Position numbers and translations under genes: made by a program. A stretch of DNA of 64,000 nt from Saccharospirillaceae bacterium. GTDB lineage: Bacteria > Pseudomonadota > Gammaproteobacteria > Pseudomonadales > Oceanobacteraceae. The stretch's first letter is position 1, and each line of letters starts with the position of its first letter. The notes beneath the pieces were generated by a model. That model saw only the letters and a program-made list of their open reading frames with translations, did no database searches and was not told the DNA's origin. Shown here piece by piece: positions 63,670 to 64,000 of this stretch. The stretch spans positions 124,001 through 188,000 of the forward strand of contig JAJOJJ010000016.1 in NCBI GenBank assembly GCA_021208685.1, in the 5' to 3' direction.

Positions 63670-64000
63670 ATGGCCTTGCCCAGGGTTGGGATCCTGGCCG
63701 ATGACCGGCTGCAGCAGCATCTGCTCAAATCCGCGCTGATTCACTTCGGATTTGATGTGGTGATTAATACCGACCCGCAACGCTTTGTGCTGCTGGATCA
63801 GAGTAAACTGCAACTGGATGCCTGGCTGGTCGATCTCCGTCAGGAAGACGACGAAGAGAATATGCAGTGGCTGGAACAATTGCTGGATGGCGATGTACCG
63901 GTTTTGCTGGGGCTGGAAAAAGCCCCGCAAAAAACCTGTGCAACCTTCCCTAAGTGGGAAAAGCGTCTGTACGGTAAAATGCGTGAAATAATCAGGGTAA
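63670..64000 (+). CDS. 5' part of a chpB-like gene (CheB-type methylesterase), cut by window end
   Basis: An ATG one base after the chpA stop opens a frame that continues to the last base (110 codons, no stop). The ORF track missed it. The visible part 'RVGILADDRLQQHLLKSALIHFGFDVVINTDP' is a receiver-like N-terminal domain lacking a full acidic pocket, as in ChpB, which follows chpA in Pseudomonas. The catalytic methylesterase domain would lie outside the window, so the call rests on position and this segment. Confidence 0.7.
   Translation, partial: MALPRVGILADDRLQQHLLKSALIHFGFDVVINTDPQRFVLLDQSKLQLDAWLVDLRQEDDEENMQWLEQLLDGDVPVLLGLEKAPQKTCATFPKWEKRLYGKMREIIRV

Overview
The window looks like the chromosome of an aerobic marine or halotolerant gammaproteobacterium related to Pseudomonas, most likely in or near the Oceanospirillales. 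This is an inference from gene content and order, not from a database search. Two blocks follow the order I know from Pseudomonas: metX-metW-DUF4426-rdgB-hemW, and gshB-tonB-yqgE-ruvX-pyrR-pyrB-pyrC' facing pilGHIJK-chpA. An ectoine operon, an intracellular polyhydroxybutyrate depolymerase, an AlkK-like acyl-CoA synthetase and a BLUF blue-light sensor fit such a lifestyle.

Layout. 0-11 kb: end of an unknown gene, an AMP-forming acyl-CoA synthetase, a DUF962 membrane protein, an AraC regulator, an RCC1-repeat lipoprotein coupled to a di-haem lipoprotein, a PHB depolymerase, and a DUF917 protein coupled to a hybrid histidine kinase. 11.5-17 kb: metX, metW, DUF4426, rdgB, a ZapB-like coil, hemW and a patatin. 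17.3-25.2 kb: a more AT-rich accessory island with an AraC regulator, exported sulfatase, GST, DJ-1/PfpI protein, membrane-anchored formylglycine-generating enzyme (FGE) and a two-domain DsbA/HCCA-isomerase-like protein. It carries large palindromes and a ~30 bp repeat in inverted orientation around its last three genes. 25.2-30.9 kb: ectABC-ask plus a TPR gene, with a divergent MarR regulator of EctR type. 31-38.4 kb: thiolase, DKNYY protein, solo substrate-binding protein, AlkK-like ligase, histidine kinase and divergent BLUF protein. 38.6-41.1 kb: hisI-hisE-HIT-tatABC. 41.4-45.4 kb: a tryptophan-tryptophylquinone (TTQ) amine dehydrogenase cluster (large subunit, MauE, MauD, small subunit, two c cytochromes). 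45.5-52.5 kb: a PLP enzyme and the gshB-to-pyrC' block. 52.7-64 kb: the type IV pilus chemosensory system, running off the right end inside a chpB-like gene.

How parts work together. The sulfatase has the Cys-x-Pro-Ser-Arg signature, and an FGE with both active-site cysteines lies in the same gene group, so the island encodes a sulfatase and its own maturase, probably within a glutathione-linked pathway for a sulfated organic compound. The amine dehydrogenase small subunit keeps both TTQ tryptophans and both active-site aspartates at the methylamine dehydrogenase spacing and has a twin-arginine signal, yet no mauG is present in the window. Blue light (BLUF), twitching signals (Pil-Chp) and osmotic stress (ectoine) are sensing or response themes seen here.

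No rRNA, tRNA, CRISPR array or intact transposase was recognised.
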